64,000 bases of DNA from Pelethousia sp034933245 (GTDB taxonomy: Bacteria; Bacillota; Clostridia; Christensenellales; CAG-138), in assembly GCA_034933245.1 (NCBI GenBank), contig JAYFNX010000015.1, positions 1 to 64,000 on the forward strand, read 5' to 3'. The notes below the pieces were generated by a model. It was not told where the DNA came from and made no database searches. It saw only the letters and a list, made by a program, of their open reading frames with translations. Shown piece after piece: positions 15,611-24,161 of the stretch. The position numbers and the translations under genes were made by a program. Numbering within the stretch: position 1 is the first letter of the stretch; every line of letters begins with the position of its first letter.

Positions 15611-17733
15611 GGCTTTTTCTCCTCCGGATATTCAATCCGGTCATGCATGATCCCGCTGAAGGTACGTAAAAAGCTCCGCTCGATCTCGCTCAACTCATGG
15701 AAAGTAAGCGGCGCGTTGGAAAGCAGATTTTCCGAGCCTTCCGTAAGCTTGCTCCAGAGCACCTTATGCACCATTTCTTCCCGTGCTTCCTTTGTGCATT
15801 CTCCCAGGCTTCGTACCGCCGCCTCGCAGCAATCCGCCAGCATTACGATGGCCCCTTCCTTCGTGCCCGGACGGTTGCCTGGATATCGGAATTTCTTGGA
15901 ATCCACGCCTTCGCCGCCGCTCATCTGCTGGGCCTTATGATAAAAATAGGCCACCAGGGAATTGCCGTGATGCTCCGCCGCAATGCGGATTACGGCGCTG
16001 GGCATCTTATTTTTAGCCAGAATAATCGCCCCATCCTTTTGGTGGGAGATGATGATGGCCGCGCTTTCCTCCGGCGGCAGCGTATCGTGTATGTTCTCGC
16101 CCTGTTGGTTTTCCATGAAATAAAGGGGGCGCCTCAGCTTCCCAGCATCGTGGTACCAGCCGCCCACCCGTGCCAGCAGGGGGTCCGCCCCCACCCGCTC
16201 CGCGGCGCTCTCCGCCAGGGCAGCCACATTCATGCTGTGCTGATAGGTCCCCGGCGCTTCATACATGAGCTGCTTGAGAAGGGGATGGCTTGTGTTAAGC
16301 AATTCGTTAAGCCGGGCCGGCGTCGCGATGTCGAACAGGTTCTCCCAAATGCTCAGGGAACCCACCACAAGCAAGCCGGAAAGCACCGCGCTCAAAAGGG
16401 CCCATGCAGCATCCGTAAGCAGCACGGGAAGGGTTGCATTCTCAATTAAATAGGCCGCTATCATGCAAACGGAGCCCAGGGCGCCGCCCACGGCCGCCGC
16501 CGCGATGATAGCGCCGCGAGTTTGCACCCGGCGAAGCGCGAAGGTTGCGCCCATGCCGGCGGTGAGGGTAAATAGCAGCATCGCGCAGGCGTCAAAGCCA
16601 AATGGGCTTCCCGGCTGGGATGCCAGCATGGCCGCCAGCAGCGATAGAAGAACCGAAACGGCCAAGCCGATCCGCTCGCTTACCAGGATGGCCACCAGCA
16701 TGGCGACCAGGGGCATGGGGGAAATATGCAAATCCACCATGTTACAAACGAGGGCCAAAGGCGGCGCAGCGATGAGCAGCAGGGCCAAAATGAGAATCCG
16801 CTTGAAGTCATGGTATACCTGCCGCTGTAAAGTATAAAGATCCACCCAAAATAGAGCGTAAATCAGCACCACGTAGATGGCCAGGCCGACTCGCGCAGGC
16901 CCATCCTGCCCCTCGCCCCGGACCATATCCATCTCCCGCAGCAGAGCCATCTGTTCGCTCGTTACCGCTGCCCCTTGCCGAACGATTATATCCCCCCGTT
17001 TGATTTGAACCGGTTCCACCGCAGCAGCGGCCTGCGTTCGGGCTGCTTCGGTGGCAGCCTCGTCCACGGCGTATGTAGGCTGGAGGTAAGCCGTGAGGGC
17101 AAGGATACCCGTCCGCTTAAGTCCGGCGCTTAGGCTGGTGGATGCGTTTACTTCCGCAATGGCGGCGCTGCGGACCTTATCCACGCCCGCCTCTGCCAGC
17201 CCGCCCGAAAGGGCTGTGCTAAGCTTGGGCAGAATAATTTCCCGCAGCATGGTGAGTTCGCTTTCCTTTGCCGTCAAAATCCCTTCAAGCGCCGCCTTAT
17301 CCAATGCGGGAGTCATGCCATTGCCCAAGGATGCCACCGTTTCCTCCGTGAGGAGGGCGTCCCAATCGGCTTCCTCCAAGGCATGCCCCTGGGCCAGATT
17401 TTGCGCCTTGGCCCGAACATCCGTCAGGCTTTCAAAGAAAGACACGGCTCCGGCCTCCAGCGTGTCCACGGCATCGCCGTCAATGCGGTACGTAGGCTGC
17501 ACGGCGTCCCTTGCGCTTTTGCGCAAGGCCTCTGTAGCCGTGTCGTCATCCATGTTGCGGTTCGCGCGGATGGTTTCCGGGACGGCAACCCCTTCCTGCA
17601 CGGTATACCGCTTGGGGGTAATGCAAGCGAGGCCCGATGCATAGGCCGAAAGAACGGCCAGAATGAGCAGCAGTGCCATCACCAGGCTCATATAGGCCGC
17701 CGGTTTTGCTTTCTTCTCCCGCGCCTTTGCCAT
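15607..17733 (-). CDS. pgpH: Cyclic-di-AMP phosphodiesterase, PgpH family (7TMR-HDED/HD)
   Basis: A 708-aa membrane protein that would hydrolyse c-di-AMP. After an N-terminal membrane anchor (about residues 13-35) comes an extracytoplasmic 7TMR-HDED domain of about 250 residues, which includes a KRGDIIVRQGAAVT motif. Seven transmembrane segments span about residues 285-455, and a cytoplasmic HD domain follows with HSMNVAALAESAA, GGWYHDAGKL and AAEHHGNSLV. These give the metal-binding histidines and HD pair. The order phoH-pgpH-ybeY is the same as in Bacillus (yqfF). Expression is tied to the SigE-like promoter in front of yqfC, at least in part. Confidence 0.94.
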   Translation of the reverse strand: MAKAREKKAKPAAYMSLVMALLLILAVLSAYASGLACITPKRYTVQEGVAVPETIRANRNMDDDTATEALRKSARDAVQPTYRIDGDAVDTLEAGAVSFFESLTDVRAKAQNLAQGHALEEADWDALLTEETVASLGNGMTPALDKAALEGILTAKESELTMLREIILPKLSTALSGGLAEAGVDKVRSAAIAEVNASTSLSAGLKRTGILALTAYLQPTYAVDEAATEAARTQAAAAVEPVQIKRGDIIVRQGAAVTSEQMALLREMDMVRGEGQDGPARVGLAIYVVLIYALFWVDLYTLQRQVYHDFKRILILALLLIAAPPLALVCNMVDLHISPMPLVAMLVAILVSERIGLAVSVLLSLLAAMLASQPGSPFGFDACAMLLFTLTAGMGATFALRRVQTRGAIIAAAAVGGALGSVCMIAAYLIENATLPVLLTDAAWALLSAVLSGLLVVGSLSIWENLFDIATPARLNELLNTSHPLLKQLMYEAPGTYQHSMNVAALAESAAERVGADPLLARVGGWYHDAGKLRRPLYFMENQQGENIHDTLPPEESAAIIISHQKDGAIILAKNKMPSAVIRIAAEHHGNSLVAYFYHKAQQMSGGEGVDSKKFRYPGNRPGTKEGAIVMLADCCEAAVRSLGECTKEAREEMVHKVLWSKLTEGSENLLSNAPLTFHELSEIERSFLRTFSGIMHDRIEYPEEKKP

Positions 17734-17750
17734 ATCCGGCCTCCTTTTCT

Positions 17751-18776
17751 TTAGTCTTGGCTATGTGGCCTCCCGGACTCCGCCCGATCATAGGCCCGAA
17801 TAATGCGTTGCACCATTTCATGGCGCACCACATCCTTATGGGTAAGGTACACCTGGCTGATTCCCTCCACATCCCGCAGCACGTCCAATGCGTGAACCAG
17901 CCCGCTCTTTCGCTCCCTGGGAAGGTCGATTTGTGTAATATCCCCGGTAACCACCACCCTGGAGCCTTCCCCGAAACGAGTCAGAAACATCTTCATTTGC
18001 TCGCAGGTGCAGTTCTGCGCCTCGTCAAGAATGATGAAGGCGTCGTTCAGCGTCCGGCCCCGCATATAAGCCAGGGGAGCGACTTCGATAGCCCCGCGCT
18101 CCACAAGCTGGTGGAAATTTTCAGAGCCCAGAAAATCGTATAGCGCGTCATACAGGGGGCGGAGATACGGATCCACCTTGTTTTGCAGATCGCCAGGCAA
18201 AAAGCCCAGTTTTTCTCCGGCTTCCACTGCGGGCCTCGTGAGAATTATCTTTTCCACCTCTTTATTTTTAAAGGCCAGCACCGCCATGGCTACGGCCAAA
18301 TAGGTCTTTCCCGTACCCGCCGGGCCCACGCCGAATACTACCGTATGGCGTTTGAGGGCGGAAACATACTTTTTCTGGCCCAGGGTTTTGCACTTAATGC
18401 GCCGCCCCTTATTGGTAAAGGCCACAACATCGTCCAGCAGCTCCAGGATAAGCTCCGCATTGCCTTCCTTTGCTAAATCCACCGCATAGCGGATGCGGCT
18501 GCGGTCGATGTTTTCGCCCCGGCGCAGAATGCTGAGAAGTTTATCCATCACGGCATAAGCAAGGGACGCCGCCGTCTCCTCCCCGGTAATGCGGATGCTT
18601 CCCCCATCCGTTTTAATGATAGCGCCCGTTTCCTGCTGGATAATGCTCAGGTTCTCGTCAAAAACGCCAAAGAGGCGGAGAACCTCGTCCATACTCTCAA
18701 CGGCAAGCTCGTATTGATGCGGCGCACGAACTTGTTCTGTGTCCAATGCTTGGTCAAAATCATTCATCTTCGGCAT
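17751..18776 (-). CDS. phoH: PhoH-family ATPase
   Basis: A cytoplasmic ATPase of the PhoH/PhoL type, often linked to RNA metabolism near ybeY. The 341-aa product has a short N-terminal KH-like region and a P-loop (GPAGTGKTYLAVAMAV, about residue 134). The Walker B part is FIILDEAQNC and the sensor region VVTGDITQIDLP. The ATG at 18776 (MPKMND) is chosen for GGAG 6 bases upstream; an in-frame ATG 9 bases later is possible. The start overlaps the yqfD stop by 17 bases. Confidence 0.94.
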   Translation of the reverse strand: MPKMNDFDQALDTEQVRAPHQYELAVESMDEVLRLFGVFDENLSIIQQETGAIIKTDGGSIRITGEETAASLAYAVMDKLLSILRRGENIDRSRIRYAVDLAKEGNAELILELLDDVVAFTNKGRRIKCKTLGQKKYVSALKRHTVVFGVGPAGTGKTYLAVAMAVLAFKNKEVEKIILTRPAVEAGEKLGFLPGDLQNKVDPYLRPLYDALYDFLGSENFHQLVERGAIEVAPLAYMRGRTLNDAFIILDEAQNCTCEQMKMFLTRFGEGSRVVVTGDITQIDLPRERKSGLVHALDVLRDVEGISQVYLTHKDVVRHEMVQRIIRAYDRAESGRPHSQD

Positions 18777-19911
18777 GCAATGCTCCGCTCTGTGCGATAT
18801 TTTCTTCAGCAATGACGTTCAAAATAACCGTCACGCCCGTTTCATCCGTTTGCTGCTCGCTTTGGACCGAAAGGATGCGGGCACTATGGTCCACGCCCTG
18901 GTCCAAAAGGTTTTGTGCCCCCGCCTGCGCAAGAGGCAGCAGCTCGGCCTCCGTAAGGATGCGGGGCTGATCCGCCAGCTCATGGCATGTGATCGTTACC
19001 ACCTGTATGGGCAAACCTGCAGGCAATGTATATTCCGTCCCCCGCTCCTGCTCATACGTGGAGAAAGGAATGGAGGGCGAAGGCAGGCAATGGCCCCGCA
19101 AGCTCAGCTCCGTATAGGTAAACACGTTGCCGTTGCGGCTGGGAAGAACCTGCTCGTAAGGCGCCGTATACGAAAAACGGTAAAGCACCCTGGCAACGGC
19201 TTCTCCCCGTGCCTGCACGGCGATGCCGTTTCCCAAATTGCCGGTGATGAGTTCCTGCCCTTTGAGTACCGCGTCCCCGGCGTTAAACAGGGCTTTCCCG
19301 GAAAGGGGCGTAATGCGCCGGAGCACACCGTCCTTGGCCGCATAGAGGCTTTGGGGTTCCCCAACCTCCAGCACCTGCGGCGTTTCGCTGGCTTCCCGGA
19401 TGGAAATCTGCAGCACCACCCCGTAAAGCTCCGCGCCCGCCCATGCGATGCGCGAGTCCGTAGCCATCACAGCTTGCCCCAGGCCGCTGGTGGTGATGCT
19501 GCCCCGGCGGATGCCGGGGTGAATGCCCATCGCATCCAATGTTTGAACGATCTGCTCCTCGCGCACCTTATCGCATCCCTCGATGCGCAAAAACCAGATG
19601 AAGCGGGAGGCAACCAACAAAGCCGCCAAAACCAAAAGCCAGCCAAAGGCCATTACCTTGCGAAAGCGCATCCTGGAAAGGACAATGGGCAAGCCGTGTT
19701 TTTCCAAAATCCGAATGCGACAATGCAGGCCCCGGTTGAGTTTATGAAGGGCATAGAAGCTCTCCACGCTCACATAGGCGGATATGGTATTCCGCCCTGT
19801 ACGGGAGACTTCCCAAATCTCCAGCCCTTCCCGAAGCGCCCGGTTAACGAAACGCTCCAGGCCTGTGCCTTCAACCTGTATCATAACATATCCCGCAAGA
19901 GAATTCCACAT
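18760..19911 (-). CDS. yqfD: Sporulation protein YqfD
   Basis: YqfD is a SigE-dependent, membrane-anchored sporulation protein required around forespore engulfment in Bacillus. The 383-aa product has a short N-terminal domain (GYVMIQVEGTGLERFVNRALREGLEIW), a transmembrane helix near residues 85-105, and a large extracytoplasmic part with the YqfD-typical EEQIVQTLDAMGIHPG region. The ATG at 19911 has AGGCGG 8 bases upstream, while the GTG two codons earlier is too close. It lies between yqfC and phoH, as in Bacillus. Confidence 0.92.
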   Translation of the reverse strand: MWNSLAGYVMIQVEGTGLERFVNRALREGLEIWEVSRTGRNTISAYVSVESFYALHKLNRGLHCRIRILEKHGLPIVLSRMRFRKVMAFGWLLVLAALLVASRFIWFLRIEGCDKVREEQIVQTLDAMGIHPGIRRGSITTSGLGQAVMATDSRIAWAGAELYGVVLQISIREASETPQVLEVGEPQSLYAAKDGVLRRITPLSGKALFNAGDAVLKGQELITGNLGNGIAVQARGEAVARVLYRFSYTAPYEQVLPSRNGNVFTYTELSLRGHCLPSPSIPFSTYEQERGTEYTLPAGLPIQVVTITCHELADQPRILTEAELLPLAQAGAQNLLDQGVDHSARILSVQSEQQTDETGVTVILNVIAEENIAQSGALHAEDE

Positions 19912-19957
19912 ATCCACAGCCGCCTACGCTCCCCCCCAGGGTGCTTCACCCAGTTGT

Positions 19958-20266
19958 TTACATTTTATTAACCTTCGTGCCAAGCCCCTCCTCGTAGCGC
20001 AGGCTATCCACACGGCCGCTGATATAAAGTCTTTCGGGTGTGATCTCCAGGAGGGTCAGCGCCTCTCCGGTTATATGAAGCATACCCGCTTTTGTGGAAA
20101 GGCATATCTCCTGGGCACGGTATTGGTAAATGCCCGTATGGTTTTCTATAAGTGCATGCTCTCTTCCCAGCACCGTAAGCTTGGGCGTGCCCGCAGCTTC
20201 CTCGGGCAAATCCAAGGCGGATAAAAGCCGCCTTCCCAGGCGGATACGCCGCTTGTTTTTCTGCAT
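19958..20266 (-). CDS. yqfC: YabP/YqfC family sporulation protein
   Basis: A 102-aa protein of the YabP/YqfC family, small beta-rich sporulation factors. The order KLTVLGREHALIENHTGIYQY then GMLHITGEALTLLEITPERLYISGRVDSL is the family fold. The ATG at 20266 gives a basic start (MQKNKRRIRLGRRLL) with GGGGGC upstream. A SigE-like promoter ends 22 bases before this codon, which argues strongly against the longer frame that opens at 20311. Confidence 0.9.
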   Translation of the reverse strand: MQKNKRRIRLGRRLLSALDLPEEAAGTPKLTVLGREHALIENHTGIYQYRAQEICLSTKAGMLHITGEALTLLEITPERLYISGRVDSLRYEEGLGTKVNKM

Positions 20267-20288
20267 AACAAAAGCCCCCATACACGAT

Positions 20289-20317
20289 ATCGTATGCGGG
20301 CCTTGCAGCAAATATTT
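20289..20317 (-). promoter_or_regulatory. SigE-like sporulation promoter for yqfC
   Basis: Minus-strand AAATATT (20317-20311) and CATACGAT (20296-20289) are separated by 14 bases. They match the Bacillus SigE consensus KMATATT-N14-CATACAMT at 6 of 7 and 7 of 8 positions. In Bacillus yqfC and yqfD are mother-cell SigE genes, which fits. Confidence 0.7.
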
Positions 20318-20324
20318 TAACGCC

Positions 20325-20612
20325 TTATTCCGTTCCTTCCGCCAACTCTTCCATTAAATCCAGAAAGTGGTCGAACACTTCGTTGAGAAGCACCTCGCTA
20401 TCAAGGGTGGCATAGGTTTCTTCCCCGTCCTTTTCCACGACCTTCAGAAGAACGACCTCGGCCTCATCCGCTTCGGCGTCCGTCCCTTCCTCTAGAGGGG
20501 AGAGGGCGATATACCTTTCTTTTTCATACAGAAAGGTCAGAATGTGTTCAAACCGTACGGGTTCCCCCGCTTCGTCCAGTAGAACCACTTCGTCCATACG
20601 CTCGTTATCCAT
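20325..20612 (-). CDS. DUF1292 protein (YrzB-like)
   Basis: A 95-aa, very acidic cytoplasmic protein of the DUF1292 family with no known function. The family pattern is present: VVLLDEAGEPVRFEHILTF, YIALSPLEEG, then VVLLKVVEKDGEETY. The ATG at 20612 has AAGGAG 9 bases upstream; an ATG at 20630 would put that site inside the gene. It is the third gene of the standard Firmicute trio ireB-ruvX-DUF1292. Confidence 0.9.
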   Translation of the reverse strand: MDNERMDEVVLLDEAGEPVRFEHILTFLYEKERYIALSPLEEGTDAEADEAEVVLLKVVEKDGEETYATLDSEVLLNEVFDHFLDLMEELAEGTE

Positions 20613-20630
20613 GCCGCGCTTCTCCTTCAT

Positions 20631-21053
20631 TTATAACTTGGGGCTGGTCGCGAGATATCCTTGCAGGATCACCACGGCCGCAACCTTGTCTACCACCTTG
20701 CGGCGTTGCTGCCAGGTGAGCTCCGCCTCGCATAAAGCCCGTTCTGCAGCCACGGTCGTAAGCCGCTCGTCATAAAAATCATGCTCGCCCGTAAATCCTT
20801 GAAGCACCAGATCGGCAAACGCGCGCACTTTCTCGCTCTGGAAGCCGTAAGATCCGTCCATATTCCGGGGCAATCCAAAGAGCAACCGCACCGGCGCATA
20901 CTTTTCAGCCAAGCGGCGAAGATAGGCGGCGTCTTCCGCATCGTCCCCGGTGCGCACATAAGTCTCAAGCCCCTGGGCCGTTAGGCCCAGGGGATCGCTC
21001 ACGGCGACGCCGATGCGTTTATCCCCTACATCTAAAGCGAGAACACGCCGCAT
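20631..21053 (-). CDS. ruvX: Putative Holliday junction resolvase / pre-16S rRNA nuclease RuvX (YqgF)
   Basis: A 140-aa RNase H-fold nuclease, annotated either as a Holliday junction resolvase or as the enzyme that trims 16S rRNA precursors. The first catalytic Asp is in LALDVGDKRIGVAVSDPLG, the middle motif is LLFGLPRNMDGS, and the last acidic cluster is in FYDERLTTVAAERAL. Length is typical. Its start lies 2 bases after the ireB stop. alaS, a frequent neighbour upstream of ireB, is absent. Confidence 0.94.
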   Translation of the reverse strand: MRRVLALDVGDKRIGVAVSDPLGLTAQGLETYVRTGDDAEDAAYLRRLAEKYAPVRLLFGLPRNMDGSYGFQSEKVRAFADLVLQGFTGEHDFYDERLTTVAAERALCEAELTWQQRRKVVDKVAAVVILQGYLATSPKL

Positions 21054-21055
21054 AA

Positions 21056-21319
21056 TTAATCCCCTTCATGGGCTTCTACATAGAAGCGTACCAGTTCTTC
21101 CAAAAGCTCATCCCTTTCCAGCATGCGGATCAGGTATCGAGCATTGTTATAGCTGGTGATGTATGTCGGATCGCCGGAGATGAGGTACCCTACGATCTGG
21201 TTCACAGGATCATACCCCTTTTCCTCCATGGCGGTGTAGACCTGCATAATCACGTCGCTGGCCTTGCTCTTTTCTTTTTCCAAGCGGAAATGCATGGTTT
21301 CATTGGTTCCATCGGCCAC
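21056..21319 (-). CDS. ireB: IreB-family regulatory phosphoprotein (UPF0297)
   Basis: IreB is a small dimeric protein phosphorylated by the PASTA Ser/Thr kinase in enterococci and linked to cephalosporin resistance. The 87-aa product carries GYDPVNQIVGYLISGDPTYITSYNNARYLI (in two runs) and ends ELVRFYVEAHEGD. The start is a GTG at 21319, with AGGGGG 8 bases upstream, giving TNETMHF near the N-terminus as in homologues. The promoter at 21351-21379 would exclude any start further upstream, although the frame is open to 21397. Confidence 0.93.
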   Translation of the reverse strand: MADGTNETMHFRLEKEKSKASDVIMQVYTAMEEKGYDPVNQIVGYLISGDPTYITSYNNARYLIRMLERDELLEELVRFYVEAHEGD

Positions 21320-21350
21320 GCGGCTCACCCCCTCTTCGGTATCTGTTCCC

Positions 21351-21379
21351 AGTATACCCTGCTTTGCCATTTTTTTCAA
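21351..21379 (-). promoter_or_regulatory. ireB-ruvX operon promoter
   Basis: Minus-strand -35 TTGAAA (21379-21374) and -10 TATACT (21356-21351) with a 17-base spacer. The predicted transcription start is about 25 bases before the GTG start of ireB. Confidence 0.7.
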
Positions 21380-21400
21380 TCGTGTTCCCCTGTTCATTCC

Positions 21401-21456
21401 AAAAAAAGAAGGCCAGCACCGGGGCGACTTCCTGTAGTAAACGCCCCCTGCCGGCC
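21401..21456 (-). terminator. Terminator after the 52-aa membrane protein gene
   Basis: A long imperfect GC-rich hairpin spans 21411-21456. On the minus strand it is followed by TTCTTTTTTT. It separates the tmk-like unit from the ireB unit. Confidence 0.7.
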
Positions 21457-21467
21457 TGCCCCTTTGC

Positions 21468-21626
21468 TCAGTTAAACATGCCGTTCACCATACGCCTGCC
21501 ATAACGCACAGCGCGGCGGGAATCACGAGCCATACGGCGGGCCACATCCGGATAAATGGCCGTAACTGCCATATAGCCCGCGGCCGCCCCTGCCACCACG
21601 CCGAGCATAACGGGAAATGCTTTCAT
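21468..21626 (-). CDS. 52-aa single-pass membrane protein of unknown function
   Basis: A short gene with GGAG 8 bases before its ATG. The N-terminal half is a glycine/alanine-rich transmembrane helix (MLGVVAGAAAGYMAVTAIYP). The C-terminal half is basic (RRMARDSRRAVRYGRRMV), so it should face the cytoplasm. It ends just before a terminator and starts 68 bases after the dTMP-kinase-like gene. I do not recognise the family; it is similar in layout to YtxH-type small proteins but too short for a firm link. Confidence 0.65.
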   Translation of the reverse strand: MKAFPVMLGVVAGAAAGYMAVTAIYPDVARRMARDSRRAVRYGRRMVNGMFN

Positions 21627-21694
21627 GCTGCTCACTCCTTCCTTTCATATGGGCTTAGTTTATCCCAAAGGAAAGGATATGCACGTGGTAATTC

Positions 21695-22375
21695 CTACAA
21701 GATATGCCTGTGTTTGAGCGCCTCCCACGTTTCATTCGCAATCGCATCCGGGGTGCGGAAAATGCCTTTTTCCATGCACCGGATTACCATAATATCTTCC
21801 CTGCGCGCCGCGGCTTCCAGGTATTTAGACCGGGCGCGTTCCTGAATCCCTTGGGAAGCCTCGTATACATCTTTTTCGCACGCCAAATATACCCGGCGAC
21901 CCTTTTTTAAAACGTTTTCTCCTGCCTGCTCCGTATCCACATCATAAAAAATAAAAATATCCGCCGGAGGAAGGCCAAAATGGCCGTATTCCAATTCGAA
22001 AGTCCAATCGAGGAGATCCGGTTTCCCCAAGTCGATATCCCGAATGGACTGATAGACACCGTTGCTCAGAACATACCGGTTAATGAGCAGGATGTCCGCC
22101 TCTCCATCGGTATAATTTTTCAGGTTTTCCCACCTATCCAAGGCATACCAAAGAGCCATGGAGCGCCCATCCACCTGGTCCGCCCGCACGCCGCCGCTAC
22201 CCGAAAGATAGCGGCCTACCTCTGCGCCGAAATAGCTGCCATATACCGGGTATTCCCGGGTGTCCACCCGCATGCCCGCCTCCCGGCACCGCTGGGCTAA
22301 TCGGGCAAACTGCACGCTTTTGCCGCTGCCGTCAATCCCTTCGATGGCAATTACCCTCGTTTTCGTTTCGTTCAT
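21695..22375 (-). CDS. dTMP kinase-like P-loop nucleotide kinase
   Basis: A 226-aa cytoplasmic kinase of the thymidylate kinase superfamily. The P-loop is EGIDGSGKSVQFARLA, and the ALWYALDRWEN and LINRYVLSNGVYQS blocks match the DR-nucleotide-binding regions. It has an extended insertion (PDLLDWTFELEYGHFGLPPADI) and lacks the classic lid sequence, so it may be a divergent paralogue rather than the housekeeping Tmk. The ATG overlaps the hflX stop (ATGA), giving a tight hflX-kinase pair. Confidence 0.8.
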   Translation of the reverse strand: MNETKTRVIAIEGIDGSGKSVQFARLAQRCREAGMRVDTREYPVYGSYFGAEVGRYLSGSGGVRADQVDGRSMALWYALDRWENLKNYTDGEADILLINRYVLSNGVYQSIRDIDLGKPDLLDWTFELEYGHFGLPPADIFIFYDVDTEQAGENVLKKGRRVYLACEKDVYEASQGIQERARSKYLEAAARREDIMVIRCMEKGIFRTPDAIANETWEALKHRHIL

Positions 22376-24156
22376 ATTTGCCCTGCCTCCCCCAGAATGC
22401 GCCGCAGACGCCACAGGGTATCCTCCTCGGCCTGAACGCGAAGCCAGGTGCCGGTTTCGTCGTGGCGTTCCTCCAGAATCCGGGCTTCGTCCCGCAAAAT
22501 GGTCATGGCCTCATATTTATCATAAGGTACAAAAACCTCCAGCTCCTTGCGTCCGCTGGAAAGCGCTTGCTCCACCGCCGCCAGAAGCCCTTCTATGCCG
22601 GCCCCCGTCAGGGCGCTAATAGCCAACCCATCCTGGGGGGGCGGGCCTTGCAGCTTATCCGCCTTATTATAAACCCGGATGCTAGGAATATCGCCGGCTT
22701 CCAGTTTGGAGAGCACCTCCTCCACCACTTCCCGCTGGCTTTCATAATAATCGGAGGAAACATCGATCACATGGAGAATCAGATCCGCCTGACGCACCTC
22801 CTCCAAGGTGGATTGAAATGCCTGGATAAGGTCATGGGGGAGCTTGTTGATAAAGCCCACGGTATCGCTTAGGAGCACCAGGGTTCCATTGGGCAAAGCA
22901 GTCTGGCGAACCACCGGGTCCAGCGTGGCGAAAAGCTTATTTTCCGCAAGCACCCCCGCCCCGGTAAGCGCGTTGAGCAGGGTGCTCTTCCCGGCGTTTG
23001 TATAGCCCACCAACGCGATTCTCGGCGTGGTATCCTTCTGCCGACGTTCCCGGCGCAGACCCCGCTGTTTCTCTACGGCCTTGAGTTCTTCTCCCAGCTC
23101 ATAGATGCGCCTGCGGATGCGCCGCTTGTCGCTTTCCAGTTTGGTTTCGCCCGGTCCCCGTGCAATGGTACCCGCGCCCTGGCGGGAAAGATCCTTTCCT
23201 TGCCCAAAGATGCGGGGCAGTTCATATTTTAGCTGCGCAAGCTCTACCTGGAGCTTGCCTTCCCGGCTTTTGGCGTGCCGTGCGAATATATCCAAAATAA
23301 GGGCCGTGCGGTCGATGACCCGTACGCCCGTGATATTTTCCAAATTTCGGGATTGCACCGGACTGAGTTCCTCGTCAAAAATCAACAAATCCGCTTCCAG
23401 AGCGCTGGCGGAAAGGGAGAGTTCCTCCGCTTTCCCACTGCCGATATACGTAGCGTTATCGATTTCTCGCTTGCGCTGGGTAGCCCGGCCAACTACTACG
23501 GCGCCGGCGGTAGCCGCCAGTTCCCCCAATTCCGCCAGGGTGTCGTACCCCGCGTCGTTCTCCAGCCCCACCAGAATGGCCCGCTCCGGCTCCGCTTCGC
23601 GAACCTCCTTAGTAGCGCTTTTGAGGCGGTCGTCAGCAAGATAAATCTCTTGCATTAAAGCCTTTTGCGGGAGCTTATTCGGCCGCAAAGGGCCATAAAG
23701 CAGAACTTGCCGGGTTCCGTCTTCCTCCATTTCCCCTAGATACCCTGCGTAAAAGTTCATGGGTTGGCCTTCCGGGCCCACGCCCAGAGCCGCCATGGCA
23801 TCCAGGCGCATGGAGCGCAAGGTTCCCGCATCCACGCTGGAAAGGCGGCCATCCCCATTTGGATGGGTATGGATGCAGCGCACGCCGCAAAGCCTGTCCG
23901 CATTGCGCACCAAGCGCATATTGGGCATGGATACCTTCCCGCTGTCCCCCACGGACACATCCACCACCCGGCCGTCCCTGGCCACGTATACGGATATCTC
24001 CCGGGCAATGGTGCCGGTGAATTCGGCCATGGCACAGAGCAGTTCTGTGGAAGCGAACACGTTCGCTTCCATGCGCAAGTCATAGAGGGCAGCCATGCGC
24101 TCCAGCAAAGCTGCCCGAATTCCTTCTATTTTTCCGTTTATTTTTTGATTTTCCAT
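22372..24156 (-). CDS. hflX: Ribosome-associated GTPase HflX with JAMM-like N-terminal domain
   Basis: HflX binds the 50S subunit and splits stalled ribosomes. The GTPase region has the HflX N-domain (VVGRATQRKREIDNATYIGSGKAEEL in part, and FDEELSPVQSRNLE) and a glycine-rich GAGTIARGPGETKLE helix. It also has G1 GYTNAGKSTLLNAL, DTVGFI and NKAD. At 594 aa it is about 170 residues longer than usual at the N-terminus. That extension contains the pattern HxHx7SxxD (H96, H98, S106, D109, in CIHTHPNGDG...SSVD), as in JAMM/MPN metalloproteases and RadC. The ATG at 24156 follows the propeller gene stop by 5 bases. Confidence 0.93.
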   Translation of the reverse strand: MENQKINGKIEGIRAALLERMAALYDLRMEANVFASTELLCAMAEFTGTIAREISVYVARDGRVVDVSVGDSGKVSMPNMRLVRNADRLCGVRCIHTHPNGDGRLSSVDAGTLRSMRLDAMAALGVGPEGQPMNFYAGYLGEMEEDGTRQVLLYGPLRPNKLPQKALMQEIYLADDRLKSATKEVREAEPERAILVGLENDAGYDTLAELGELAATAGAVVVGRATQRKREIDNATYIGSGKAEELSLSASALEADLLIFDEELSPVQSRNLENITGVRVIDRTALILDIFARHAKSREGKLQVELAQLKYELPRIFGQGKDLSRQGAGTIARGPGETKLESDKRRIRRRIYELGEELKAVEKQRGLRRERRQKDTTPRIALVGYTNAGKSTLLNALTGAGVLAENKLFATLDPVVRQTALPNGTLVLLSDTVGFINKLPHDLIQAFQSTLEEVRQADLILHVIDVSSDYYESQREVVEEVLSKLEAGDIPSIRVYNKADKLQGPPPQDGLAISALTGAGIEGLLAAVEQALSSGRKELEVFVPYDKYEAMTILRDEARILEERHDETGTWLRVQAEEDTLWRLRRILGEAGQI

Positions 24157-24161
24157 CCGCA

